DNA of 64,000 nucleotides, from positions 47,266-111,265 of the forward strand of contig JAHJJU010000105.1 in the NCBI GenBank assembly GCA_018822805.1, given 5' to 3'. Source of the DNA: a bacterium (GTDB taxonomy: Bacteria > Campylobacterota > Campylobacteria > Campylobacterales > Sulfurovaceae). Position numbers and translations under genes: made by a program. Below are positions 21,231 to 31,591 of the stretch, piece by piece (the stretch's first letter is position 1; every line of letters begins with the position of its first letter). The notes under the pieces are model-generated. The model was given only the letters and a program-made list of their open reading frames with translations, did not search any database and was not told the origin of the DNA.

Positions 21231-21623
21231 ATGCTAGTTGAAAATGTAATGACTCCAGCAGATAAATTAATCAAGATTTCACCAATGGCAACAGTAAGGG
21301 AAGCCTTAAGATTAATGAAGTTAAATAAAGTTCGTTCGATAATTGTTGAAAAGAATTCTCCTAACGGTGCTTACGGCTTGGTCACTTTTAAAAATATTTT
21401 GCAAAGCATTGTGGCCGAAGATGGTGACATTGACTTGTTAAATGTTTATGATATCGCAGCCATGCCGGCTATTTCTGTTTCAGCCAAATTAAACGTTCAG
21501 TATGCAGCAAAAATGATGGTTTCTAGTAGTATCAAGCGTCTTTTAATTATTGATGATAATGAGTTAAAAGGTATCTTAACCATGACCGATATTATTGAAA
21601 TTTTAATGGAAAATGTCGAGTAG
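21231..21623 (+). CDS. CBS-domain pair protein
   Basis: VENVMTPADKLIKISPMATVREALRLMKLNKVRSIIV..GILTMTDIIEIL. Confidence 0.9.
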   Translation: MLVENVMTPADKLIKISPMATVREALRLMKLNKVRSIIVEKNSPNGAYGLVTFKNILQSIVAEDGDIDLLNVYDIAAMPAISVSAKLNVQYAAKMMVSSSIKRLLIIDDNELKGILTMTDIIEILMENVE

Positions 21624-21630
21624 TGTTATG

Positions 21631-21660
21631 AAAGTACCTAGAGAGGTACTTTTATTTTAG
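21631..21660. terminator. Bidirectional terminator-like hairpin between convergent genes
   Basis: AAAGTACCT agag AGGTACTTT followed by T-rich run. Confidence 0.6.
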
Positions 21661-21663
21661 ATC

Positions 21664-23100
21664 TTAATTGGCAACATTTCGATTGGCGAGACAGCGTGGA
21701 TACTCTCGCTCTTCACAAAGCATTTCTGCATATTTTGTAAGGGTATCTTCTGTTAAATAAGTTAGATGATCAAAGTTTCTCTCTCCTAAAGCAGATGCTT
21801 CAAGATAATTCAGTTCAATAAATTGCTTGACAATGGTATCGATCATATCTATAACTGAAGAGACTTTTACAATCTCACAGCGTGCATAACGTTTTGACGG
21901 GAAAGAGACTTCTGCAACACGTAAAGTGGGATCATCACCGGGAATTTGCTGTGCTCCAAAAAGAGGTTTTGAACCCACTTCTGCTTCTTTAAATGAAGGA
22001 ATAAATTGAGACAGATGTTCTATGGCATTGCTGGTTCGCTGATGGGTCTCTTCACTGCTCCATGATTTTTCAATTTTATCTATAAAGTTTTGATCAAGCT
22101 TTGGTTGACAACTTAATTGTGTATTGGCAACCAAACCATCTTTATAGAGCGTAATGTTGTTGGTCATTCCATGAAGCTGAAAGTAGCCACCGGGGTAAGG
22201 GGTAAATTGCCCCATTCCTTGTGGTGTGCCACGTTCACCATGAAAAATAATTTCAGGGAAAAGGGTATTTGTATTTTCTTCCCATTTACTTACATAAGCT
22301 GCTTTAAACTCCACCATTCGTTTGCAAGGTGTACCCAACATGTCGTCTATTTTTCCTGTTCTAAAACCCGTTGCATTAATGAGATAATCAAAAGTTTCTT
22401 CTTGACTTTGCTCTTCAGTGCTGTATTTAATGTTCCATTTTTTATTTTTATTATCCTCTTTGATGTCAGTTACCATAGTTTGGGTACGTAACTGAACACT
22501 CTCCAACTGTTTCAGTGCCAATGCAGCACCACTTGCCAAACGAAAGAGGTTTAGTCCATACTCCTGCACCATGATGAGTGGAAATTGTACTTTATCCAAA
22601 TTTACATTTTTAGCAACAGGAATCATCCACTCATCCGAAGTCTTAGGCTTTTTTACCACGAAACGTTTTTTGAGTAGTTCCAGTTCTTCTCTTTCATAAA
22701 GTTTATAGTAGTCGGTACTTTCACCTAAAACCTTGTTCTTCTTATCGGCTTGAATCAGTGCTTCATACTCTTTAGTAAGCAGTTCCAAACGTGGAAGCAA
22801 AGCATCCGGTGTTCCACTATCTGTAATAGGCAAAGCAATAACGGTTGGGCGATAGTCCACGACAAAAGGGTAAAACCGTAAAAAATCAATCGACTGTTTC
22901 AGTAGCGTAACACACTGTTTGTCCGAGATTTCACGGTACAAGTTCCCACCGGCATGTAGGTGACAAAAGGGTGGACCACTCACCAAGCTTGTTTCTTTTT
23001 CAAATAGGGTAACATCGAGTCCCAATTGACCCAAGTAGAGAGCCGTAGATGCTCCTGCTACTCCCCCTCCGATAATGGCTATTTTTGCTTTTTTTAACAT
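21664..23100 (-). CDS. FAD-dependent oxidoreductase
   Basis: KIAIIGGGVAGASTALYLGQLGLDVTLFEKE Rossmann motif. Confidence 0.88.
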   Translation of the reverse strand: MLKKAKIAIIGGGVAGASTALYLGQLGLDVTLFEKETSLVSGPPFCHLHAGGNLYREISDKQCVTLLKQSIDFLRFYPFVVDYRPTVIALPITDSGTPDALLPRLELLTKEYEALIQADKKNKVLGESTDYYKLYEREELELLKKRFVVKKPKTSDEWMIPVAKNVNLDKVQFPLIMVQEYGLNLFRLASGAALALKQLESVQLRTQTMVTDIKEDNKNKKWNIKYSTEEQSQEETFDYLINATGFRTGKIDDMLGTPCKRMVEFKAAYVSKWEENTNTLFPEIIFHGERGTPQGMGQFTPYPGGYFQLHGMTNNITLYKDGLVANTQLSCQPKLDQNFIDKIEKSWSSEETHQRTSNAIEHLSQFIPSFKEAEVGSKPLFGAQQIPGDDPTLRVAEVSFPSKRYARCEIVKVSSVIDMIDTIVKQFIELNYLEASALGERNFDHLTYLTEDTLTKYAEMLCEEREYPRCLANRNVAN

Positions 23101-23109
23101 GATTGTGAC

Positions 23110-23829
23110 CTAATGAATAAGTGTTGGAAGCATATCAGCAAAGTTGTCAAAAACAACAGAGGGTTGATGAACGTTAATACTCTCTCCGTAATTGTACCCA
23201 TAACTCAGACCAATGCTCTGCATGTTACAGGCATTGGCTGCTAAGATGTCATTTTTAGAATCTCCTACCATCACTGATGCTTCTACTGTTACATTTAATG
23301 CTTCACATACATGAAGCAGTGGCATAGGATGGGGTTTACGCTTCTCTAAGCTGTTTCCCCCTAAGTGGAGTTCAAAAAACGTTTTGAGTTCAAGTATTTC
23401 TAAAATGGGCTCAACAAATTCAAAGGGTTTATTCGTAACAATTGCCAATCTGTATCCATGCTCTTTGAGTCTTTGGAGTGTTTGTGAAACATGAGGATAG
23501 GGTACGGTTTCAACAGCTAAATTCTTAGAATAAAAGTCTAAAAAAATCTCTAACGCTTTGCTTACCAATGTTGTGTCAAGATTTTCATCGATTTCTCTTT
23601 TCCCTGATAAGGCTCGTTTGACCAGCATCTCTGCTCCATTCCCCACCCAATAGTGAATGATATCGGTACTAAATGGAGTACGATTCAGTGTGGTAAGCAT
23701 ATGGTTAACAGCCAATGCCAAATCGGGTGAACTGTCTATAAGTGTGCCATCTAAATCAAAGATGATGACTTTTTTATCTATAAATTTCAAATTTAAAACC
23801 TTGATAAGTGATATTTTTGCAGTATACAA
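23110..23829 (-). CDS. gph: HAD-family phosphatase, phosphoglycolate phosphatase-like
   Basis: IIFDLDGTLIDSSPDLALAVN, VGDSKNDILAA. Confidence 0.88.
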   Translation of the reverse strand: MYTAKISLIKVLNLKFIDKKVIIFDLDGTLIDSSPDLALAVNHMLTTLNRTPFSTDIIHYWVGNGAEMLVKRALSGKREIDENLDTTLVSKALEIFLDFYSKNLAVETVPYPHVSQTLQRLKEHGYRLAIVTNKPFEFVEPILEILELKTFFELHLGGNSLEKRKPHPMPLLHVCEALNVTVEASVMVGDSKNDILAANACNMQSIGLSYGYNYGESINVHQPSVVFDNFADMLPTLIH

Positions 23830-23924
23830 AAAGTGTTAAAAAGATAACTTAATAATGTATCGATATTATAGCTATAATCTAATATAATAAATAAAAAAGA
23901 TTCATAAACCATCTAGGAAAACCC

Positions 23925-25589
23925 ATGCAAACCAACAGAATAGTAAACGACACGGTTTACGGTCATATCCCTTACTCCGGAGTAGAAGAGAAGTTTTTAC
24001 AGAGTAAGATTGTTAATCGTCTGCTTTTTGTTTCTCAGAATGCTTTGGCATATTTTGCCTTTCCATCCATTACGACCAAGCGTTACATTCACTCTTTGGG
24101 AACCATGCATGTGGCTTCGTATATGTTTAAGTATTCACTCATTAACAGTTCAACCAAAAGCCGTAGCAAGTTTTTAAAACAGGCGAGAGGTGCTATCAAA
24201 CATCTTATAACAGAGCATGATTTGGACATTGACTTGAAGTCGCTCAAAATCAAAGATAAAATGCTCTTAATGTTTGCTACAGCGTTTGAAGCCAAAGAGA
24301 ATGTCACTTACTTGATTCTGCTTCAAGCCTTAAGGTTGGTCGGTCTGTTGCATGATGTGGGGCATTTGCCTTTTTCTCACCAAACGGAGTATGCGTTAAA
24401 ACGGCTTTATCAATCGGTAGAGAAGATTAAGTTGCCCAATAAAGAGCAAAAGAAATTTTTAGAATTTTATAGAGAAATTACCAAAAATGGTACGATGGTA
24501 CTGCATGAGAGTGTGGGGTATGCGTATCTTGATATGCTCTTTAACCATGAGGTGTCAGAGCAAAGTGATACCTCAAAAGAGCTGGTGAAACTCTACTACT
24601 TAATCGTTAAAAATATTTTTGACGATGTTAAAACAGATCTGTTCTCTTATGCTACTTTACATCAGTTTATTGCCTCTACGGTTGATGCTGACCGTATTGA
24701 CTACATTAACCGTGATATGTTGGCGAGTGGGTACATCTCTACTTCGGCTGATTTACTTCGGATTACACGTGAGGCGATTTTAGTAGAGGAGAAGGTAGGT
24801 GATAAAAAAGAGTTTATGCTTTCGTTTATGACCTCAACACTTTATGACATCGAACATCTTCTAGAGAGTCGTTTTAACCTCTATAAAAAGGTCTTTTTTA
24901 CCCATAATATCAGTCGTTTGGATACGCTTTTGGAAAAGGTCATTACCTTTTTGGCAAAAGAGTACCTCTCCATCGCTCCAAAAGATAAAAAGGTCTATGA
25001 AACCATTGCGATGATGTGGAAGTTTATTTCAGAAAACAATCCTTCTAAACAGCTGGACATCATCTCTCAGCTTGATGAAAATTGGTTAATATCTCTTTTT
25101 AAAAAAGAGTACTTTAAAATTAAATATCAACTTAGCCTTACCTACCAAGAGCGTTACTACTTGGCAGCGTTTGAAGACATACTTTTTGGTAAAAATATGT
25201 TCAAAGCCAACTGGAAAAACCTTACAGAGTTTTACAACACTTTAGGACTTACCAAAGAGGAACGTTTCCTTGTGAGAGAGAAATTTGGTGTTATCTCAAC
25301 TGAACAACGTAAAACATTAGAGGAGTCTTTGGGGAATCTTACGGATACCTATGGAAAAGATGATGAGTTTTATGCTTATTCTATTATCTCCCTCTCTATC
25401 GGATTAGATAAAAATTTCTTACTCTATGATGGCGAAAAAACAGTACTTATTGATGAAGTTTCAACCGTTAGAAAAAGATTGAAAACATCACGAGCCAATT
25501 CGGTTCCCTTTTTTATATTTTCAAATCAAAAAGTTTTGAGCAAAGAGATGAGAGAAGCTTTAAAGACGATACTCTTTGAGGTCTTTTAA
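23925..25589 (+). CDS. HD-domain phosphohydrolase
   Basis: RYIHSLGTMH, LLHDVGHLPFSHQTE, STVDADRIDYINRD. Confidence 0.88.
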   Translation: MQTNRIVNDTVYGHIPYSGVEEKFLQSKIVNRLLFVSQNALAYFAFPSITTKRYIHSLGTMHVASYMFKYSLINSSTKSRSKFLKQARGAIKHLITEHDLDIDLKSLKIKDKMLLMFATAFEAKENVTYLILLQALRLVGLLHDVGHLPFSHQTEYALKRLYQSVEKIKLPNKEQKKFLEFYREITKNGTMVLHESVGYAYLDMLFNHEVSEQSDTSKELVKLYYLIVKNIFDDVKTDLFSYATLHQFIASTVDADRIDYINRDMLASGYISTSADLLRITREAILVEEKVGDKKEFMLSFMTSTLYDIEHLLESRFNLYKKVFFTHNISRLDTLLEKVITFLAKEYLSIAPKDKKVYETIAMMWKFISENNPSKQLDIISQLDENWLISLFKKEYFKIKYQLSLTYQERYYLAAFEDILFGKNMFKANWKNLTEFYNTLGLTKEERFLVREKFGVISTEQRKTLEESLGNLTDTYGKDDEFYAYSIISLSIGLDKNFLLYDGEKTVLIDEVSTVRKRLKTSRANSVPFFIFSNQKVLSKEMREALKTILFEVF

Positions 25590-25633
25590 TTCAAATTATA
25601 CTATAATCATTTAAATTTAATATCGGACAACAC

Positions 25634-26011
25634 ATGAACTTACAAAAAGTAATCTCGGGTTTTTTCTTCATTTTGGCAATGACACTCAATTTTGGATTTT
25701 TTTATGGAGATATGGACAATGTAGAACTGCACAGTAGCTATGAGTTGTTTGCAGCACTGGTGATTTCTTTGATTGCTACGGCTTTAAAAATTGGAGATAA
25801 AACACAGATAGGTTCAGTGTTGTTGGCGAGTTCTTTGGTGGCAGATATACAATTGATTGCTGCTGTTTTAGTATGGACGGTTGTGGAGTATACCTCTACG
25901 TTTACACCCAGTCATATGGCAACCATTATTTCCTTGTCGGGTGGAGCATTTTTAGCCAACTTAACATCCGTTATTTTATACATTGGTGAAACATTAAAAT
26001 CTAAAAGATAA
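25634..26011 (+). CDS. Small membrane protein (DUF6394-like), next to K+ channel
   Basis: Multiple TM segments; 3 nt upstream of channel gene. Confidence 0.6.
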   Translation: MNLQKVISGFFFILAMTLNFGFFYGDMDNVELHSSYELFAALVISLIATALKIGDKTQIGSVLLASSLVADIQLIAAVLVWTVVEYTSTFTPSHMATIISLSGGAFLANLTSVILYIGETLKSKR

Positions 26012-26014
26012 ACC

Positions 26015-27703
26015 ATGAGTGATAATGCTTTATGGATTATTTTACAGCGTCTAAGAAAACCGATTATTGTCATTATAGTGACGTACGCCATCTCTATTTT
26101 GGGTATGGTACTTATTGATGGTATGGATGATCAAGGCAATGTTTATCATTTAACTTTTTTTGATGCTTTTTATTTTATCTCTTATACAGCTTCAACCATT
26201 GGTTTTGGTGAGACCCCGTACACCTTTACGTATGAACAGCGATTGTGGGTACTGATTTGTATTTATTTGACCGTGATTGGGTGGTTTTATGGAATTGGTG
26301 CGTTGGTAAGTATTATTTCTGATAAAACACTTAAATCTGAGTTAATGAAAAGTCAATTTAGAAAACGTGTCAAAATGCTTAAATCGGATTTTATTATTAT
26401 TTTGGGATACAATCATGTTCATTCACAAGTGATTAGAAAATTGGTGAATGTGGGATTAAATGTGGTATTGATTGACAACAGTGAAGAGAATATTCATGGA
26501 TTTTTACTTGAAGATTTTTCAAAATCTGTTCCTGTGATGGTGGGGAATGCCCTTTTAACGGAAACCTTAGAAGATGCAGGAATACATCAGACAAATTGTA
26601 AAGCCATTGTGGCACATTTTTTTGAAGAAGAGAAAAATTTACGCATTGCCATTTTAACCAAATTTTTAAATCCGAATGTCACCATGATTACCAAGGCAAC
26701 GTGGAAAGACACCATTAACTCACTGCTTGACACTGACATTGCTAAAGTAGAAAATCCCTTTGAAATTTTTGCAAAACGTATTGACATCGCTTTGACTTCA
26801 CCTCATATACTCATACTTGAAAACTGGATTTATAAAAATGCTGACTTGGCTGACGAAGCCAGCTTTTTACCTCAGGGAAAATACATTATTTGTGGGTATG
26901 GGCGTTTAGGCAAAGCCATTCAAGAGAAGTTTGATAAACACGGTATTGAGTATGTGATTATTGATGAGCATCTTATGGGAACACGTGAGATGATAGAGAA
27001 TAAAACCTTTATTCGTGCCAATGCTGACGACAAAGAGATTCTACTTCAAGCAGGTATTGAGAGAGCCGTAGGCTTGGTTGCAGGTACACAAAACGATATC
27101 GATAACATCTCTATTTTGTTAACAGCTAAAAAACTGAACCCCAATATCTATGTGATTGCACGAGAAAATACCATGAAGGAGGTGAGTATTTTTGAAGCGA
27201 CAAAAAGTGATTGGTTGTTTATTATTGAACGGATATTGATTAACAAAACAGCTCTGCAGTTGGCACATCCTTTAAAACATGCTTTTTTAAAGAAAACACT
27301 CTATCAAGATGAAGCATGGGGAAGGGCATTGGTCAATTTTTTGAAAAGTCAGTTGGGGGACAATCCTAAGCTTATGAAGTTAAGTATTGATGAAGAGAGT
27401 GCTTATGCACTCTATCATGAAATAGAGCGAGGAGAATTAGTAAACATAGATGTTTTATTACGCTCTTTAGAAGACTGGAACAACAACCATAAAGCCATTG
27501 CATTGTTGTTAAAACGCAATGGTAAAGAAGTGCTTTTACCTCAAAATGAAGTTTTACAATTGAATGATGAGATTCTATTTGCTTGTGATGAAGAGAGTGC
27601 TGAAGAGATCGAACTCATTGCCTCAAATATGTATGAGTTGCATTATGTCTGTTCGGGTAAAGAGAAGCAAAATTGGTTGTTGGGGAAGCTGTTTAGAGGA
27701 TAG
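26015..27703 (+). CDS. K+ channel with two TrkA-N (RCK) domains
   Basis: Selectivity filter TIGFGE; LGYNHVHSQVIRKL and ICGYGRLGKAIQEKF. Confidence 0.9.
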   Translation: MSDNALWIILQRLRKPIIVIIVTYAISILGMVLIDGMDDQGNVYHLTFFDAFYFISYTASTIGFGETPYTFTYEQRLWVLICIYLTVIGWFYGIGALVSIISDKTLKSELMKSQFRKRVKMLKSDFIIILGYNHVHSQVIRKLVNVGLNVVLIDNSEENIHGFLLEDFSKSVPVMVGNALLTETLEDAGIHQTNCKAIVAHFFEEEKNLRIAILTKFLNPNVTMITKATWKDTINSLLDTDIAKVENPFEIFAKRIDIALTSPHILILENWIYKNADLADEASFLPQGKYIICGYGRLGKAIQEKFDKHGIEYVIIDEHLMGTREMIENKTFIRANADDKEILLQAGIERAVGLVAGTQNDIDNISILLTAKKLNPNIYVIARENTMKEVSIFEATKSDWLFIIERILINKTALQLAHPLKHAFLKKTLYQDEAWGRALVNFLKSQLGDNPKLMKLSIDEESAYALYHEIERGELVNIDVLLRSLEDWNNNHKAIALLLKRNGKEVLLPQNEVLQLNDEILFACDEESAEEIELIASNMYELHYVCSGKEKQNWLLGKLFRG

Positions 27704-27769
27704 CCTTGAAGTGAAGTAAATAAGCTTATTTTGCTATAATTCAAACAAAAATATCTAGGACAATAAAGT

Positions 27770-29239
27770 ATGCAATTTATAGAGACACGTGGTAATGATG
27801 GAGTGAGTGCTAAAAAGGTAAGTTTTTCAGAGGCTATTTTAAGTCCAAGTGCCAGTTTTGGGGGTATTTATGTACCTGAGACTTTACCTACCTTTGACAC
27901 AACATTTTTAGAAAAGCATCTAAATAGTCACTATAAAGATTTGGCATTGGATGTGCTAAAAAGTTTTGAAATCGACATAGATGATGCCACACTAAACGTA
28001 GCATTAAGTCGTTATGATACCTTTGATGACCCTATGAATCCTGTACCCTTAAGTAAAATAGAAGATGACTGTTTTGTAATGGAGCTTTACCACGGGCCAA
28101 CACGTGCCTTTAAAGATATGGCGTTACAACCGTTTGGGTACATTTTGGCAAAAGAGGCTCAAAAGAGAGGTGAGAACTATTTGATTATGGCTGCAACCTC
28201 AGGAGATACGGGTCCTGCAACGTTAGAGACTTTTAAAGATCAAGCCAACATCAAAGTGGCTTGTCTTTACCCGGATGGTGGAACATCGGATGTTCAGCGA
28301 CTTCAAATGGTAACTGAAGAGGCAGAAAATGAAAAAGTGATTGGGGTTGTCGGTAATTTTGATGACACACAAAACATGCTTAAAGAGCTTTTGGCTTCTG
28401 AAGATTTTAAAGCAGAGTTAGAAAATAGAAACATTAAACTTTCAGCTGCAAATTCTGTGAATTTTGGGCGAATTATTTTCCAAATTATTTACCACCTTCA
28501 TGGCTACTTAGAGTTGGTACGTCAAAATGAGATAAGCATGGGTGAGAATGTTTATTTGGTTGTACCATCGGGAAATTTTGGTAATGTTCTTGGTGGATAC
28601 TATGCTAAAAAAGCCGGTCTTCCTATAGAGAAACTTTTGGTAGCTTCAAATGTAAATAACATCTTAACCGATTTAATCGACACAGGTGTTTATGACATGG
28701 GAAGTCGGGAACTTATTAAAACAGAGTCACCGGCAATGGACATTTTAAAAAGTTCAAATGTTGAAAGAGTCTTGTTTGACAAGTTTGGAGGAGCAAGAAC
28801 CAAAGAACTTATGGATGCCTTGAATTCTGAAGGTAAATACATTTTAACATCAGAAGAGTTGGCATCAATTCAAGAAGATTTTGAAGCAACGTACAGCGAA
28901 GATGATGAGTGTGAAGCGTATATTGCCAAATATGCACAACAAGGGTACATTATGGATCCACATACAGCAACATGTATGAAGTCGTATGAGAAGAGTACAC
29001 CTAAAGATTTAAAAACCATTGTCTACTCTACAGCAGAGTGGACAAAGTTTTCTACCACGGTAGCTCGTGCATTGGGGTCAGATAAAACGGCTAACGACAT
29101 AGAAGCGTTAAAGTGGATTGCAGAGCATACTTCCCAAAAAGTACCTATGATGATTGATTCGTTGTTTAGCAAAGAGATTAAACATGGAATGGTGGTTGAA
29201 AAAGAGTTGATTAAAGACGAGATGCTTAAATTTTTGTAA
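27770..29239 (+). CDS. thrC: Threonine synthase
   Basis: MQFIETRGNDG, YHGPTRAFKDMALQ, ATSGDTGPA. Confidence 0.95.
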   Translation: MQFIETRGNDGVSAKKVSFSEAILSPSASFGGIYVPETLPTFDTTFLEKHLNSHYKDLALDVLKSFEIDIDDATLNVALSRYDTFDDPMNPVPLSKIEDDCFVMELYHGPTRAFKDMALQPFGYILAKEAQKRGENYLIMAATSGDTGPATLETFKDQANIKVACLYPDGGTSDVQRLQMVTEEAENEKVIGVVGNFDDTQNMLKELLASEDFKAELENRNIKLSAANSVNFGRIIFQIIYHLHGYLELVRQNEISMGENVYLVVPSGNFGNVLGGYYAKKAGLPIEKLLVASNVNNILTDLIDTGVYDMGSRELIKTESPAMDILKSSNVERVLFDKFGGARTKELMDALNSEGKYILTSEELASIQEDFEATYSEDDECEAYIAKYAQQGYIMDPHTATCMKSYEKSTPKDLKTIVYSTAEWTKFSTTVARALGSDKTANDIEALKWIAEHTSQKVPMMIDSLFSKEIKHGMVVEKELIKDEMLKFL

Positions 29240-29278
29240 ATACCAATATTATTGAATGCTGCTCATATAAGGAATAGA

Positions 29279-30412
29279 ATGAAAATATACGACGTTATTG
29301 TGGTCGGTGCAGGTATAGCAGGGTGTTCTTCTGCCTATTTTTTGAAAAAGAAAGGTTTAGATGTTTTGGTACTTGACCGTTCAGGTATTGCAGCATCGGG
29401 TGGTTCCTCGGCTGCCGGTGCTTTTGTCTCTCCTAAAATCGGTAAAGGCTCCAAGCTACAGACTTTAACCAATGAAGCTTTTGAGTTTGCTAAAGATTTC
29501 TACCGTGAACATTTTCCTCAATATTTTAAACAAACAGGTGTGATTCGTATTCCTAAAGATGGTTCTGATGCTAAAAACTTTGATGAGTATGAAAAGTCCA
29601 ACAGCTCAAGTCGTGAATTAATGGAAACAGAGCAGTTAAAGGCATTGGGTATAGATGACTCTTTTAAGAGTTTTTTATTTGATGAGGCTGGAATCTGTGA
29701 TGCTCCTGGGATGTGTCAAGCACTGATTGAAAATATTCCTTATGAGCAGTATGAAGTACGCAGTTTAAACTATAAAAAGGATTTATGGTTGATTGGTGAG
29801 CATCGTACTAAAAAGCTTATTTTGGCGACAGGTTATGAAAACAAATTTGTCGATATGCGTTATATGGGTGTTAAAGGCACATGGGGAACACGTGGTGATT
29901 ATGAGACCAATATTAAGCTCGATGTCTCGATGCATAAGCAAATATCGGTTTCGGCAAATATTGATGGCATTGTTAAAATAGGGGCAACCCATGAAAAAGG
30001 AGTTGATGTTTGCATTCGATGCAATGGGGAGCCATTAGAAGGCATTTTTGGAACAGCAGGTAGCATGGTGGATACCTCTGATTTTAAACTCAAAGAGACC
30101 TTTTGTGGTATGCGTTCAGGTTCAAAAGATTACTTTCCTTTGGTTGGTTCGGTGATTGATGTTTACGAGATGTTAGAGCAACACCCTAAACTTCCAAAAG
30201 GAGTTAGATTGAAAGAGGCTCCAATGAAAATAGAGAACCTTTATGTTTGTAATGGTTTAGGAGGTCGAGGTTTTGTTTTTGGTCCACTTATGGGAAAAAT
30301 GTTGGCAGATAATATTGTAGAAGGTAAAGAGGTAGATGCACGGGTGAATCCTGACAGACTCTTTTTAAAATGGTGTAGAAAGTCTCCTGATTTGGAATCG
30401 TATAGAGTATAA
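29279..30412 (+). CDS. FAD-dependent oxidoreductase (DAO family); start reassigned to 29279
   Basis: KIYDVIVVGAGIAGCSSAYFLKKKGLDVLVLDR; C-terminal CNGLGGRGFVFGPLMG. Confidence 0.88.
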   Translation: MKIYDVIVVGAGIAGCSSAYFLKKKGLDVLVLDRSGIAASGGSSAAGAFVSPKIGKGSKLQTLTNEAFEFAKDFYREHFPQYFKQTGVIRIPKDGSDAKNFDEYEKSNSSSRELMETEQLKALGIDDSFKSFLFDEAGICDAPGMCQALIENIPYEQYEVRSLNYKKDLWLIGEHRTKKLILATGYENKFVDMRYMGVKGTWGTRGDYETNIKLDVSMHKQISVSANIDGIVKIGATHEKGVDVCIRCNGEPLEGIFGTAGSMVDTSDFKLKETFCGMRSGSKDYFPLVGSVIDVYEMLEQHPKLPKGVRLKEAPMKIENLYVCNGLGGRGFVFGPLMGKMLADNIVEGKEVDARVNPDRLFLKWCRKSPDLESYRV

Positions 30413-30449
30413 TAGGTCAAATAGCCAGATATTAATTTAAGGATAAGTC

Positions 30450-31040
30450 ATGTCATTAGAAGACAAAACACGTTGGGAAAGTAAGTACCAAACAAAAAAT
30501 ATGCCCAGTGAACCCGTAAAAATTGTAGAACAATACGCCAAACTTGCCAGAGGAAAAATGGCGTTAGATATCGCATGTGGTCAAGGTAGAAACAGTAAGT
30601 TTTTAGCTGAACAAGGTTTTAAAGTAGATGCCTTGGATATTAGCCCTACAGCACTGAAAGTCTTAAAGGATATAGAGAATATTAGACCTAAAGAGGTAGA
30701 TTTTGATACTTATAAATTAGAAGAGAACCGATATGACTTAATTGTTTGTACTTATTATTTGGAGCGTTCACTCTTTCCTCAAATAGAAAATGCCCTAAAA
30801 GAGGATGGAATTTTAATTTTGGAAACCTTTATGCATCACCCTGACAACACAAAAGAGCCATCTAACCGAAGATTCATGTTGGAAGAGGGTGAGTTAGAAG
30901 TGACCTTTGATGATCGTTATGACCTTATGCATATTTCAGAGTTTATGGACGAAGATATGTGTGGAGAGAAGACCATGAAGGGTTCTATTGTTGCCAAAAA
31001 GAAGCGTGGTGGCATGACCGATGAGGATTTTTGGGCGTAA
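30450..31040 (+). CDS. SAM-dependent methyltransferase (TehB-like)
   Basis: ALDIACGQGRNSKFLAEQGFKVDALDIS. Confidence 0.88.
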   Translation: MSLEDKTRWESKYQTKNMPSEPVKIVEQYAKLARGKMALDIACGQGRNSKFLAEQGFKVDALDISPTALKVLKDIENIRPKEVDFDTYKLEENRYDLIVCTYYLERSLFPQIENALKEDGILILETFMHHPDNTKEPSNRRFMLEEGELEVTFDDRYDLMHISEFMDEDMCGEKTMKGSIVAKKKRGGMTDEDFWA

Positions 31041-31071
31041 GGAAGTGGAGACTTCAATCCCACCTCAATTT

Positions 31072-31515
31072 TTAGTTAAATGGAATAAATGCATACCCAT
31101 CGTTCTGTAAAGCAATAACCCGTGTAATCGAGTTTCGAACGGATGATACAAAGGGTAAAAGATCTTTTTTAGTAATATCATGACTGTCAAGAGCTATTTG
31201 ACACGCTTCTACAGAGACAGCATGTTTTTCAGAAAGCTCTTTCATTCGTTTTTGAATTTTCTGTAATACTTCATCATCTTCTGCACTCTCTTTTGAAACC
31301 ACATCGGTACAACCAGAATGAATAGTAAGCACTATTTTATAAGGGGTTTTGGTCTCTTTATACTCCAATGCACTCTGCTCAATAAGCCAAAAACGAGAAC
31401 TAACAAAATCAAAATCATCTGATGAACAATCAAAAACCACTTTTTGCTCTTTAGGGGTATCTGCTGTGAGGGTTAGTGGCAGTAGCACTGCCAATGTAAG
31501 TAGAATTTTTTTCAT
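31072..31515 (-). CDS. Exported DsrE-like protein
   Basis: Signal peptide MKKILLTLAVLLPLTLTA; DsrE-like fold pattern. Confidence 0.65.
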   Translation of the reverse strand: MKKILLTLAVLLPLTLTADTPKEQKVVFDCSSDDFDFVSSRFWLIEQSALEYKETKTPYKIVLTIHSGCTDVVSKESAEDDEVLQKIQKRMKELSEKHAVSVEACQIALDSHDITKKDLLPFVSSVRNSITRVIALQNDGYAFIPFN

Positions 31516-31591
31516 ATATTCGCCTTTGTAGTATTAAAATTTATATGAGTCTATAGAAAATGCTATTAAAGATAAATTGATTTGTTAAAAA

